DNA from: Protea cynaroides
Lineage: Eukaryota; Streptophyta; Magnoliopsida; Proteales; Proteaceae
Length of the DNA stretch: 64,000 nucleotides
Direction of reading: 5' to 3'
Assembly (NCBI GenBank): GCA_028583415.1
Contig: CM053266.1
Span: forward strand, 7,387,217 to 7,451,216
Part shown: in pieces, positions 23,107 through 33,942 of the stretch
Numbering within the stretch: the stretch's first letter is position 1
Layout of the letters: every line of letters starts with the position of its first letter
Program-made: the position numbers and the translations under genes
Notes under the pieces: model-generated
Told to the model about the DNA's origin: nothing
Databases searched by the model: none
The model's input: only the letters and a program-made list of their open reading frames with translations

Positions 23107-23910
23107 GCATTAACCCTAGCGAAGGGAGTACCATGCCAGATCCGAAGGTAGAGACCATGACCTAGCCTCCGGATCAATCCACCAGTTCGAGTCCATAAAC
23201 CAGATTCAAACCAAGGACGATGATCTTATTTTGGGGGCTTTGATTCCCTGTTACTTCTACATTGATTCTAGCTGGGGGGAATCACTTTCCCACCCTTGGT
23301 ACACTAAATGGGAGTCATCAAGACCCCACTAACATCTTCATTTATGGAGGTGGGTGAATAACCTAACCTTCTAGGGTTTTTGGTTGGTCTCCATTAATGG
23401 AGACCATTAATGGTGGAGCAACCACCATTTAGTCCTTATAGTAAACACCAAAAAGGAAAGGGAAAAGAGGTGAGTGGAACTTACCTCCAAGAGAAACAAT
23501 GCTAAGGCTGGAGCTTTGAGTTCCAACTCCTCCACTCAACCACCCTCACACTTCCAAATGTCCAAGAAGGGAAATAAGGAGGGTTGGACTCCTTATTTAT
23601 AGAATCCCCAGAAGAGAGAAAGTATCTCTTGAACTCTAGCCAGTTGTTGACAACCAACCAGCCAGCAGAGCCGCCGGTTAGGCCAAAATATTGCCCTTTG
23701 ATCAGCTGACTAGCCCCAATGCATTAACATGCATAATGGGCCACCTAAGGTTCATCATAGTGCAATAACTTACTATGTCCGTATAGAGATACTCACCTAT
23801 GACTCGGATGCATTCATCGGATCCGTGTTAAGTGCTCCATCTGTCGGCGTGGAAAGACCTGGCACAGGAGGAATCCAGGTTAATAATGGATTCCGGATGT
23901 GGGTCTTACA
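23107..23910 (-). repeat. LTR fragment, minus strand, inserted in a host exon
   Basis: The minus strand starts TGTAAGACCCACATCC, then GTGCCAGGTCTTTCC, a TATA (TATAAATAAGG, near 23605) and the start of the transcribed region. It breaks off at 23107 against the end of the previous LTR. No polypurine tract precedes its start. Instead the sequence passes directly into the coding sequence at 23911, so 23910/23911 is an insertion boundary. Confidence 0.7.
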
Positions 23911-24118
23911 CAATCCCTCTTCTGAAAGAGCTTGTTCCCTTCTTCTTTCAGCTCCTGAGACATGGTGATGAAGACGACAATGTCCTTATTGTAGGCTTTG
24001 GTGTCATGGTTTACCGATTTGTTCTTCTTCACATTTGCACACCAGATTTCCCTTCTGTCTGTGTTGTCTTCTTTCCTGTAGGATTCACTATTGCTAATTG
24101 GGAGACAACGAAGAAGAT
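23911..24118 (-). pseudogene. Exon fragment of a PHOX/HSP-interacting TPR protein
   Basis: The minus strand reads DIVVFITMSQELKEEGNKLFQKRD. This fits the start of the first TPR in plant co-chaperone proteins with TPR and PB1 domains (PHOX1-4 / HSP-interacting protein group), which help Hsp70/Hsp90 clients. Residues before it (KKNKSVNHDTKAYNKD) fit the poorly conserved N terminus of that group. The exon is cut after RD by the LTR fragment at 23910, and on the other side it runs into the N gap, so the initiator ATG and the rest of the TPR, PB1 and remaining exons are not visible. I infer a disrupted host gene or a captured piece of one. Family assignment is from memory of the motif. Confidence 0.65.
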
Positions 24119-24618
24119 NNNNNNNNNNNNNNNNNNNNNNNNNNNNNNNNNNNNNNNNNNNNNNNNNNNNNNNNNNNNNNNNNNNNNNNNNNNNNNNNNN
24201 NNNNNNNNNNNNNNNNNNNNNNNNNNNNNNNNNNNNNNNNNNNNNNNNNNNNNNNNNNNNNNNNNNNNNNNNNNNNNNNNNNNNNNNNNNNNNNNNNNNN
24301 NNNNNNNNNNNNNNNNNNNNNNNNNNNNNNNNNNNNNNNNNNNNNNNNNNNNNNNNNNNNNNNNNNNNNNNNNNNNNNNNNNNNNNNNNNNNNNNNNNNN
24401 NNNNNNNNNNNNNNNNNNNNNNNNNNNNNNNNNNNNNNNNNNNNNNNNNNNNNNNNNNNNNNNNNNNNNNNNNNNNNNNNNNNNNNNNNNNNNNNNNNNN
24501 NNNNNNNNNNNNNNNNNNNNNNNNNNNNNNNNNNNNNNNNNNNNNNNNNNNNNNNNNNNNNNNNNNNNNNNNNNNNNNNNNNNNNNNNNNNNNNNNNNNN
24601 NNNNNNNNNNNNNNNNNN
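24119..24618. other. Assembly gap (500 N)
   Basis: Exactly 500 unknown bases, a typical fixed-size scaffold gap. The join between the host exon fragment and gag of E3 is therefore not known to be real or close. Confidence 0.99.
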
Positions 24619-25448
24619 CTGCATGCTCGAGGGAGCAAAGAAAAACAGTTCTTTATAACGCTATTGATATGCGTCTACAGTCATTTGTCCCTGATACAGA
24701 CTCAAAAACTCCTTTTCCATTTGATCTCTGAAACTCCTAGGAAAATACTTCTCGAAGAAAGCTTCTTTATAGATAGCCCAGGTCAGTTGGACGTGCTTTG
24801 TCAACAGATAACTCCGAGTAGATTTCCACCAATGGTGCGCATCACCTTTTCACATAAAAGTGGCACATAAAAACTTTTCTTCTTCATTTATAGTCATCAT
24901 CATAAAGTTTCTTTCCATCTCATCGATCCAGTGAGTTGGCCATAATGGATCTGATGGCTTGCCTGTAAATTCCTTTGGCTTCAACTTTAGGAAACGCTCG
25001 ATCAGTCTAGAGTGATCAAGCTGATACTGTGCATATGCTCCATACATAGGCAGTTGGTACTGATAATTTTCTTGGTTATACCCCCCTTGCGGTGCTTCAG
25101 GGTTTTGCACATGGCCGTGTACTCACCAGGTGCAGTACTAGCTTGTCCTGCAAGTATAGGTGTTGTGTTTGCAACTGGGAAAGCAATTCCCATAGCAGCT
25201 TGCGTGTTGGCTTGCACTTGCTATATTTGCTACATTTGTTGTTCTAAATTCATCACCGCAATAGCCAAATCTGGAGGTGATGAAGTTAGGTTGGTTGGGT
25301 TGGCTTGGGTGTGCACATTATGAGGTGCAGCATTTTTAGTTTCAATATTTCCTTCCTGTCCTTGCTGACCTTCATTGTCATTAGTCTCCATAGGTGGTGG
25401 AGATGGGTTTGCATTTTGTTTGCTTTTACTTACTCTACGTCCAGCCAT
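24619..25448 (-). pseudogene. gag: Gag of E3, C-terminus lost in the gap
   Basis: Start at ATG 25448 (MAGRRVSKSKQN). A Pro-rich N terminus, a Gln-rich segment and most of Retrotrans_gag are seen (PLWPTHWIDEMERNFMMMT, about 24960-24890; KYFPRSFRDQMEKEF, about 24750-24710). Stops lie in the Gln-rich segment (CAG to TAG type) and at 24850 (Leu to stop), and a frameshift lies near 25110. The last readable residues (LFFFAP, about 24640) run into the N gap, so the zinc knuckle is missing. Confidence 0.8.
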
Positions 25449-25599
25449 TTAAACTCTTGGTTGAATGGTACTTGGAAAGGCTGTACATGTGAGACAAGAT
25501 ATGATGATAGTATTGGGTTAGTCTCACAATGGAAGGCGAGAGAAAAACAAAATCAGTAGGCAAAAGTTCAAACAGAATCAAAATGCAGACAACAGTCAT

Positions 25600-25740
25600 T
25601 CATACGGTCGCATGTTGTGCGACCATAGGTGCGACCTTCAAAATCCTGGAAACTTACCGAGACCCTATGGTCGGTGATACGGTCAATCATACGGTCGATG
25701 GTTTTGGTCGACTTGTGCGACCGTATGATTTAAAATCAGG
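25600..25740. promoter_or_regulatory. CGGTCG/CGACCG motif cluster, divergent region (E3)
   Basis: Nine GGTC or GACC words in about 130 bp, mostly as ACGGTCGCAT, ACGGTCGATG, GCGACCGTATG. The LTR 27900-30248 has the same words in two clusters, while E1 has GGGTCGA-type words at all three places. Confidence 0.55.
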
Positions 25741-25893
25741 TTTTTAAACCTGTTTTTTGAAAATTTTCTCACTCATTCTCCTTCTTCTTCCTACAGTCTC
25801 TACTCAACTCGCCACCAGTGAGTTGCTACAGTGTCGACCATACAAACTTGGTGATTTTTCCATTGATCAACAACTGTCACTCCATTCCTTGAG

Positions 25894-26323
25894 GTATGTT
25901 CTCTACTTTTCTCCATTTTTAAGCTTTCATACCTAGGGTTCTTGCTATTTATAGGGTTTTCTTCTAATTAATATTTTTCTGACCGTAAAAATTTAATTTT
26001 TCTTAGGGGCTTTTGCTATTGGCCACCCAATGGATGAAAGCCCTCAAGAAAATTTGAGTTTCATCGGTTAGTTTAGTAGAAACTTGAAAATGCCCATTTT
26101 TGACCTAAATTTTGGGGTTTTTCCAAATTGTCAAAATTTCTTAAATTCGACCTACCTAATTTAAATTTTCGACTGTATGAGCCTTGTAGGATGGTTTGGG
26201 ACCTATGTAAGTCCTTCTGCCCAAATGTTTGGGTAAAAAGTGAGGTTTTTTTCCATTTTACATCGTTATGCTGTCAAAATTTTAAAATTATTTAACTTGT
26301 TTTCTTATCTTCTTCTCTTGCAG
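25894..26323 (+). other. 5' intron of the antisense ORF (E3)
   Basis: Donor GAG|GTATGT at 25894, acceptor CTCTTGCAG at 26323, 430 bp, 5 bases before ATG 26329. The conserved exon block GAGTTGCTACAGTG lies about 65 bases upstream of the donor. Confidence 0.65.
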
Positions 26324-26328
26324 TTATC

Positions 26329-27605
26329 ATGGTTCGCACTAAGGTTCCTCGAGTTCATGACCCACGGTGCTTTAGGTCTGTTGAAGTAGAGGTGCAATAT
26401 CCTTGGTTTGACCGAAAGAAAGTTGAAGGGGGTCGGTGTGTGAACCTAACCCATTTAGCCCTGTTTGATGTGGAAAGGGCATTTGGTGATATGGGTTGGC
26501 TTCCAGTGATCTTGTACGAGGCTTGCACTCGCTCGGACTTGGTCAAACTGTTCTACTGTCACCTATAGGTAGAGGGTGACTTAGAAGATGTTGACAGTGG
26601 TAGAGAGCTTCAGATCACCAGCTGGGTGAAAGGGGTTCCGATCTCTTTTAACTGTCAAGAGTTGGCTGATCTCCTAGGAATTTCCAATGATAGTCAGATG
26701 GTTTACTATTCACCCAGGGAGCCACAGTTTCTATCTACACAGGCGCGTGCAGAAATAGATAGCCAGATTCTTTGAAATGATCGCTAGGAGATGAAAGCAG
26801 TCAACCTACGTCCAAAGCCACGGGTCTACTATAAGATTATCCAGCATAATCTTATTCCCTAGGGCGGACACTACGAGATGATCTCACAGCTGACTCAGTA
26901 CCTGCTATACTGTATCTATACTAGGAAATCTGTCTATCTCGCATATATTATTCTTTGGACTATGCACCGAGCTACGTTGCCTAACTCGAGAGGTAACTTG
27001 CCTTATGGGCGGCAGATCTCCACCTTGCTCGCTTGTCTACAGGTAGACCTAGTGGCTGAGAGGATCCTTGAGGACACCTTCTTAGCTGACCTTGGATGGG
27101 AGGCCATCAGTAGGATGGGCATGAGAGAGAAATAGGTCAATGATGATGATAGGAATGCTATGAGACGTCCTCTCACTCGGGTAGCGACTGTAGATGCAGA
27201 GAAGGCAGCAGCAGCAGCAACAAAGGTAGCAGCAGAGGCATACGAGGGTGGTGATGAGGAGGATGATGATCGGATGTACATGGATGTGGATGCCATCCCT
27301 CCTCCATCACGACAAAATTCTACTGGAGCTAGCCCTTCTAGGGCTTCTCATTCAACTGGCCCTTCACGCCCACCACCAGATGACATGATGGGCTATTACG
27401 TGTGGTTAGAGAGGCTCAGCGCGTGACTGATTAGAGAGTAGGAGAGCTTCTAGATGCCAAGCGCTCTACAGACCAGTGGGTAGCGGATCTGACAGCTAGT
27501 CTCTGAGTGACTCAGACTCAGGTGGCCTGGCTCGCGAGAGTATATACTGAGGACTACGATAGAGATCGTGAGGCACCTCCTCCTCCAGCACCTCTAGCTC
27601 CATGA
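26329..27605 (+). pseudogene. Antisense ORF of E3
   Basis: PF20167-like protein starting MVRTKVPRVHD. GWLPVI, RSDLVKLFYCHL, ITSWVKGV, LADLLGIS and the acidic, Ser/Pro-rich and coiled-coil C terminus are all present, ending TGA 27603-27605. At least five stops interrupt it, almost all explained by C-to-T change: CAG to TAG after CHL (26566-26568), CGA to TGA and TGG to TAG near 26774-26787, CAG to TAG near 26862 and 27133. The frame is unbroken by indels up to about 27400. This is decay by point mutation. Confidence 0.78.
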
Positions 27606-27637
27606 TTGCCCTTTATATCTTTTTCCTTTTTATACTA

Positions 27638-27671
27638 CAGAGTAATTGTCCGGATTGTGGACTGTACTCTG
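27638..27671. other. Conserved leader hairpin (E3)
   Basis: CAGAGTA...TACTCTG with inner GTCC/GGAC; one inner C-G pair has become T-G, which still pairs as a wobble in RNA. Confidence 0.55.
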
Positions 27672-27884
27672 AATTTGATGTACATTTGTCTTGTTTTCTT
27701 ATTTTCAGATTTATATTTATAAAATTGGTTTCCCCTTTACATATGTGCATTACTCTCTTTCTTAGTTTATATCTCATACAACACAGGTGCTTATGGTGTA
27801 TTCTTATTACAGCTTTTAAATTTTATCCAAACTCAGTTCATGACTCATGTAGAAGTAGTTAGATCAATGGGTAGAACCTAAGAT

Positions 27885-27896
27885 GCTCAGATACCT
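27885..27896 (-). other. Primer binding site, decayed (E3)
   Basis: The minus strand reads AGGTATCTGAGC against TGGTATCAGAGC: two mismatches. Same place next to the LTR end. Confidence 0.7.
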
Positions 27897-27899
27897 AGT

Positions 27900-30248
27900 T
27901 GCCACACCCCAACTTTGGTCTAACCAGAATGGTGTGATGAACGGCTAATAAACCAATGGTTGACTTAGGATCTCGCATAGGTTGTACTCACCATATCAAA
28001 TCACACACACATTCCACATTAATAATCAGAGGTAATAAATAAATAAGAGAAAGTCTTCCAAATTATGAACTGAGAGTCTAGCAGTGATAAATAAGTATTT
28101 AATTCAATTATCTCCAAACCATAAGACATAAAAATAAATAATCAATTACATATCCGATGTTCAAATTATAACTAAACTTAAGCAAAAACACATTGGTTGC
28201 ATTCGCATGATGAATCATGCGCATCTTCTTCAACTTCTACATCCATCGCACAACATGTCCATACATCGGCGCATTCATATATTCTTCAACCATAGGACTT
28301 GCATCATCAACTAAAAATATTCGACGTCGAAAGGGTGAACACACATCACGGCTCAGTGAGCAAACAAAACAATGCAACAAACATATGCATGCATTCAATT
28401 CATATCTTTGGTCTGATTTTTAAGTTTACAATGTGCTACAGAAAGGTTTAGTGGCCGCCGCACCTCTATACACAAGTGTGTGAATCCACCCAATAGATCA
28501 AACACCACTGTTGTCCCACATACACCCACCATGGAATAGAGATAGAGCTAAAGTGTTTGGATAAAACACCGCCAACACTTCCCTTGATGCCCTACCCATA
28601 CCAACACATAAGTCCCTATTGGCGAGGGCTTGCAAACTGGGTTCACAACTAACCAATCCTAATGTAAAAAAGTGTATCCAAGGCCTCACCCCAGCGTCCC
28701 TCAATACGTCCATAAAGATAGAGCTAAGGCCCCCCGACAGAGTCAGAGATCACACGGTTAGAGACCACCTCCCCTAATGCCCTACGACGTAATAGTTCTG
28801 CTAAGGTAATGGCGATACGACGATGTTAATGGGCAAGACTTGAGTAGAGATAGAGCTAGAGTCTAGTGACGAGGTCGAAGACCACCATGCCACGTCCTCC
28901 TCCTGATGCTCTACTCGCATCCAACACACCAACCACACACATACATTCACATGCCTATTCCTAGCATCATCATCATCATCATGTTATAAATAAACAAAAT
29001 TGAATATGCATTAACAATAATAGCAGGAATATGGGATGACATGTGAGATTCACATTACAAGCATACAAGCATAGAATCAATCATGGCATTGGACTCAATA
29101 AAAATAAACAGTTTGTTATTAACCAATTAGTTTAGGTCTTATTTCCTCACCTGTTAGCCATACTCGATGTCCTTCCAAGCCTTGAAATTCTCTTTGAATT
29201 GATTTAACAACCTAAAAGTTATATGAATTTAAGTTAGGGTTCATATGTGACATGTTACAGTAGTCAAAAATTGAAACGGAGCACTGATAGGTGTCTGATT
29301 GGTCCTATGGTCTCATGCTGTATCGACCTTACAGTTTACGGTCGATACCCTACGGTCGCAGATGGTGTGACCATAGCTGTGACCATATGATTTTTGAAAT
29401 CTTCCCGAATGCCTTTGGTTGATCTTCTGATCATACTGGTCATGATATGGCCGACCGTAGCTGCGACCATGAGATTTCTGGTCACAATCTACATGAAATT
29501 CGAGTTCTTCCTGAGTTAATTCTTTTGTTCTTCAATGGGGTTTATTCTAAGGTCATCCTATGACCATCATTAGTAATTTCTTATCAACCCTAATCATCAA
29601 ATTCACTCCTTATGGTTCTCCTTGGGATTTTCTCAAGGAAATCACATAGACCATAATGGGTTGATATTGCCCATCTTTCATAGAAGTCTTATTCCTTAAA
29701 GTTTACAACTTCAAAGATTTGTTTCATACCTTTGCCTGTGATAGAGAGCCAATCTCTTCTCAGCAAATTCTTTTCCTTTGCTTTTTCTTCTTCTCCTTCT
29801 CTTCCTTTTCTTCCTTCTCTTTCTCTAGGGTTTACTAATGTTCTAAAAAAGTGAAAAAGGGCTGAGGGACGTCCTTTATATATAGGAAAACTTTCCATAT
29901 AGAGTCCTCTTTCAATTAGGAAAGCAATCCCTTAGTTTAGGAAAGTTTCCAAAACTCAGAGTCTGATCTGGGTTCTCACGGTCAATCATACGGTCACATA
30001 AACTGTCGACCGTAGGGTCGAAATCATCGACCGTGGGGTTCTGGATTTGAGATTTTTGGTTCCCTTCCTTATGGTTGACCATACCTACCCAGGCATGCGA
30101 CCTTAGGTATGTTTTTAGTTTTTTTTAAACATGATTCTCATACCTGGTTTGTGATCTATCTTCACACGCTTGGTCTACTTGGTGCAGGAATGATGGAAAG
30201 ACCTGGCACGATACGGTTAGATCAAGTTATTGGAGTACGGGTCTTACA
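27900..30248 (-). repeat. LTR shared by E3 and E4 (2349 bp)
   Basis: The minus strand begins TGTAAGACCCGTACTCC and ends GGGGTGTGGCA (one change from GTGACA). TATA at 29875-29884. CGGTCG/CGACC clusters lie at about 29300-29480 and 29976-30110. Primer site and antisense ORF are on its left, polypurine tract and pol end on its right, so it is a tandem-junction LTR. Confidence 0.88.
29875..29884 (-). promoter_or_regulatory. TATA box of LTR 27900-30248
   Basis: TATATATAAA on the minus strand, followed by GGACGTCCCTCAGCC, the block seen downstream of TATA in other copies. Confidence 0.55.
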
Positions 30249-30300
30249 ACTACCCCCTTCTTATATAAATTTCATCCTCAAAATTTGTACATACCTTTCG
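30249..30300 (-). other. Polypurine tract and 3' end of E4
   Basis: The minus strand reads AAGAAGGGGGTAGT before the LTR start, preceded by TTTGAGGATGAAATTT. This short piece is separated from the rest of E4 pol by the solo LTR; its last five plus-strand bases TTTCG (30296-30300) are the left target duplication. Confidence 0.8.
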
Positions 30301-32564
30301 TGTAAGACCCGCACGCCACGAACCCGGTCTAACCTTACATCTCGTGTCATGACCGGTCTACATATCATGGTCGAGCCAAGGGGACCAAGTGTGTGAAGAA
30401 ACCCAAGACCCAATATAAAATTTTACTCAAAAATAGTCAAAATAAGGGTAGGGTCGCATGCCTAAATAGGAAGGGTCGACCCCCTGTCCGACCCATGACT
30501 TTTTGGTCTGGGGGTCGCAGGGGTCTCGAATTGTCCGACCCCCCCCCCATCGACCCCCCCATCGACCCCCAGTTGCCGACAGAACCGAAAATTAAGAAAC
30601 TTCCTAATTTCAATTGAAACCTTTCCTAAACTCAATGGGACTTATTTTGGGAGGTTTTACTCTATAAATAGGACGTCCCTAAGCCTCTTTCACTCCTTTT
30701 ACAACCCTAATTAGATTGAGAGAAAGAGAAGAGAAGGATGAGAAGGAGAAGAGAAGGAGAATTGAAGAAGGAGACCAAGGAGGAGAAAATTCAAAGGAAA
30801 CTCTGAATCTCAGCAAACCTAAGGTATGAATACATTCTCCATGATTTATTTAAGACCTTAGAATGGTTTATGAAGAGGGTATGACTTAGGAGAAACCCAA
30901 ATCATCCATCCATGGGAGGATTTCAATGAAATCCATGGTGGAAAATCATGGTAGGCAAAGTAAGGAAGAAACCTAGAGTTTTAAGCCATAAAACAAGCAT
31001 AAAATGGATTGTGGAAGTAAGCCATAGGATCCAAACATGAAAGAATGGACTATAGGATGAAATTCTCGACTCAAACATGGGGGGTCGCACCTAGGGTCGA
31101 TGGAACATCCGACACTAGCATAAACCCCCAGCATTTGGGAAGCCCAGGAAAGGGGTGGTCGCACCCAGGGTCGATGGAAGGTCCGACCTTGGCATCGACC
31201 CCCAGTTAACAGTAGGTTTTTAAAATCAAAATTAATTCTAATTAAATTTTATCGACTTGATTAGGTCTTCTAGTGATATAATATTGATATTTAGTTGATT
31301 CTTAAAGCTTGAAAGAGGATCTACAATCAAGCAAAGGTGAGGGAACAAGACCTAAACTAATTGGTTAATAATAAACTATTTTTATTTCTTGAGTCCGATG
31401 CCATGACTGATTCTATGCGTGTATGCTTATATGTGCATTCAACATGTCATCCAATATTTTTATTATTACTGCTCATGCATATTTAAATTTATTATTTATA
31501 ACATGATGATGATGATGATGATAGGAATAGGCATGTGAATGTATGTGTGTGGTTAGTGTGAAATTGATGCGAGCCAGTATCAGGGGGGTGTCATAGGCCG
31601 GGCCTTAGCACCCTAGCTCTATCTCTAACTCAAGCTATCCACTGACATCGTCGTATCGCCATTACCTTAGCAGAACTATTATGTCGTAGTGTATGAGGGG
31701 AAGTGATCTCAGACCGTGTAGTCTCTGACTCTGCCGGGGGGCCTTAGCCCTATCTCTATGGACGTATTAAGGGATGCTGAGGTGAGGCCTTGGATATACT
31801 GTTTGACATTAGGATTGGTTAGTTGCGAGCCCAGTTTGCGAGCCCTCGCCAGCAGGGGCTTACGTGTTGGTATGGGCAACCGGTACAACAATAAATGTAA
31901 CCTTTGCATGTACATTGTCAATGGTGGGTGCATGTGGGACGACAATAAACGTTACCTTTGGGCGGCTTCACACACTCGTGTATAGAGGTGAGGCGTCAAT
32001 AAACGTAACCTTTGGCCACCAATCCTTTCTATAGCACATTGCAAACTTATATACCAGACCAAAGATATGAATGAATGCATGCATATGTTTGTTGTATTGT
32101 TTTGTTTTCTCACTGAGCTCAAGTTGGAGAGCTGACCCTCGTGCGTGTAGATTCTTTTAGTTTCTGATGTTGCAGGTACTATGATTGAAGATTATGTCTA
32201 CATGCCAACATATGAACGGGTGGAGGTTATGAATGAGCAAGCTGTGGAGAACGAACATGGTTCGTTAGGAGAGCGTTTCAACTGTGGATATGTTTAGTGT
32301 TTAGACTTCGTATTTGGATATTATAATATGTATTAAGTTATGTTTTGGTTATTTGGAAATAAATGGAATATTAATTATTTATCATGACTAGACCTCAGTT
32401 CATTATCTGTAAGACTTTCGCTATTTACTTTATTATCTCTGATTAATGTGGAATGTGTTTTGGTTTATCATATGTGGGATAGCCTATTCGAGATCCTGAT
32501 TGAACCGTTGGTTTATTGACGGTTCATCACACCATTTTGGTTAGTCAAAAATTGGGGTGTGACA
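30301..32564 (+). repeat. Solo LTR with perfect 5-bp target duplication
   Basis: TGTAAGACCCGCACG...GGGGTGTGACA, 2264 bp, plus strand, flanked by TTTCG at 30296-30300 and 32565-32569. It carries the TCGACCCC word type in two clusters (about 30450-30575 and 31078-31205), TATA at 30663-30670, and three CAATAAACGTTAACCTTTG-type repeats (31889, 31943, 31997) like E1. It arose by recombination between the two LTRs of a former full element inserted in E4 pol. Confidence 0.92.
30663..30670 (+). promoter_or_regulatory. TATA box of the solo LTR
   Basis: TATAAATA followed by GGACGTCCCTAAGCC. Solo LTRs can keep promoter activity, here directed toward 32564 and the remains of E4. Confidence 0.55.
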
Positions 32565-33942
32565 TTTCGACTCGAATAGTTGAGGATATTGCTTCCGCAT
32601 AACGTTCTCTTCTTCCCATGTAACTTCTTATACATTTTAGCTTCTCCAAGTAACCTTAAAGTAGTAAATGTCGTGGTTGCGAGACGTTGCACCTTCCGGC
32701 TAGTGATCTCAAAAGGTACTACTTCGAACATCAAATCTTCAGTCAAATCCGGTGGATCCATTGTTAACACGTGTGTTGGATCTGTAACATACTTCTTCAA
32801 TAATGAGATATGAAATACATCATGCACACTTGACATGGACAGTGGTAGCACTAACTGATATCTTACTTTTCCACGTCTATTTAGAACTTCATAGAGTCCA
32901 ATATATCTGGGACACAGCTTTCTCTTCTGTCCAAACCTTTTCAAACCACACATAGGAGATATTTTCAAAAATACCTTATCACCTATGGTGAATTCGAGAT
33001 CTCTGCGTCAATTATCTGCATATTGCTTCTGATGGTTCTGAGTTATTCAGACTCTTTTCTTGATAATGTCGACTACTCGACAAGTCTCTTCAACAAACTC
33101 TGGTCCAACAATACTCTGTTCTCCAACTTCATTCCAAAACAAAGGAGTTTGACATTTCCTACCATATAGTGCTTCATAGGTGACATTTGTATAGTCGCTT
33201 GATAGCTGTTGTTATAAGAAAACTCAATCAATGGTAATTTCTCATCCCATGATCCTTTGAAATCAATAACATAAGCTCGAAGCAAGTCTTCTAAAATCTG
33301 AATAGTACACTCTGACTGTCTGTCAGTTTGAGGATGGAATGCTGTACTAAATTCAATGTTGTACCCATAACCTTCTGTAATCCTTTCTAAAAATTTGAGG
33401 TAAAGCGTGGGTCTCTGTCGGACACAATGCTTTCAAGTACACCATGTAATCGGACAATATTATCTACATAAAGCTTAGCTAACCTCTCTAGGGTATACTG
33501 AGGTCGTATAGCTATGAAACGAGCTATCTTAGTTAAACGATCCACAATCACCCAGACCACGTCAGCTACTCAGGGAGTCAATGGTAACCTAGTGATGAAG
33601 TCCATAGTGATGCAGTCCCATTTCCAGCTGGTTCTGGTAGTGGATGCAACAATCCTATAGGTCTTTGCCTTTCAGCCTTTACTTGCTGACAATTCCAGCA
33701 TTGAGACACAAATTTAGCTACATCCGCTTTCATTCCTCTCCACCAATATAGTTTCTTCAGATCATGATACATCTTCGTACTTTCAGGGTGTACCGAATAA
33801 GCGGTGGTGTGAGCTTCCTTCATTAGTCTATGTCTAATATCGAAGTCTTCATTTTCAGGAACACATACCCTTCCTTTGTATTTTAGTACCTTTTCAACGT
33901 CCAAGGTGAACTCAAGAGTAGTCCTACCTTTCTCGAGGTCTT
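32565..33942 (-). pseudogene. pol: Pol fragment of E4 (integrase and chromodomain)
   Basis: Only the 3' half of pol remains: the zinc-binding region (HTTAYSVHPESTKMYHDL, about 33800; QCWNCQQVK, about 33690), integrase core pieces (SYNNSYQATIQMSP), the C-terminal domain (SMSSVHDVFHISLLKKYV, about 32835-32780) and a frameshifted chromodomain (about 32700-32600). Frameshifts lie near 33630, 33360 and 33180. It breaks off at about 33942 in the middle of the linker before the zinc-binding region. It is continued to its LTR by 30249-30300 on the other side of the solo LTR. Confidence 0.83.

Larger units (their letters stand above)
24619..33942 (-). mobile_element. Tandem chromovirus remnant E4-LTR-E3
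   Basis: In minus sense: pol remnant (33942 to 32565, interrupted by a solo LTR, then 30300-30249), polypurine tract, LTR (30248-27900), primer site, antisense ORF and gag (to the gap). One LTR thus serves E4 as 3' LTR and E3 as 5' LTR, as in the left-hand tandem. E3 lacks everything after gag because of the gap. Confidence 0.8.

Noticed and set aside
23832..24870. Long frames crossing the N gap
   Set aside because: Most of their length is unknown bases; only the host exon piece and the gag piece at the two edges are real sequence.
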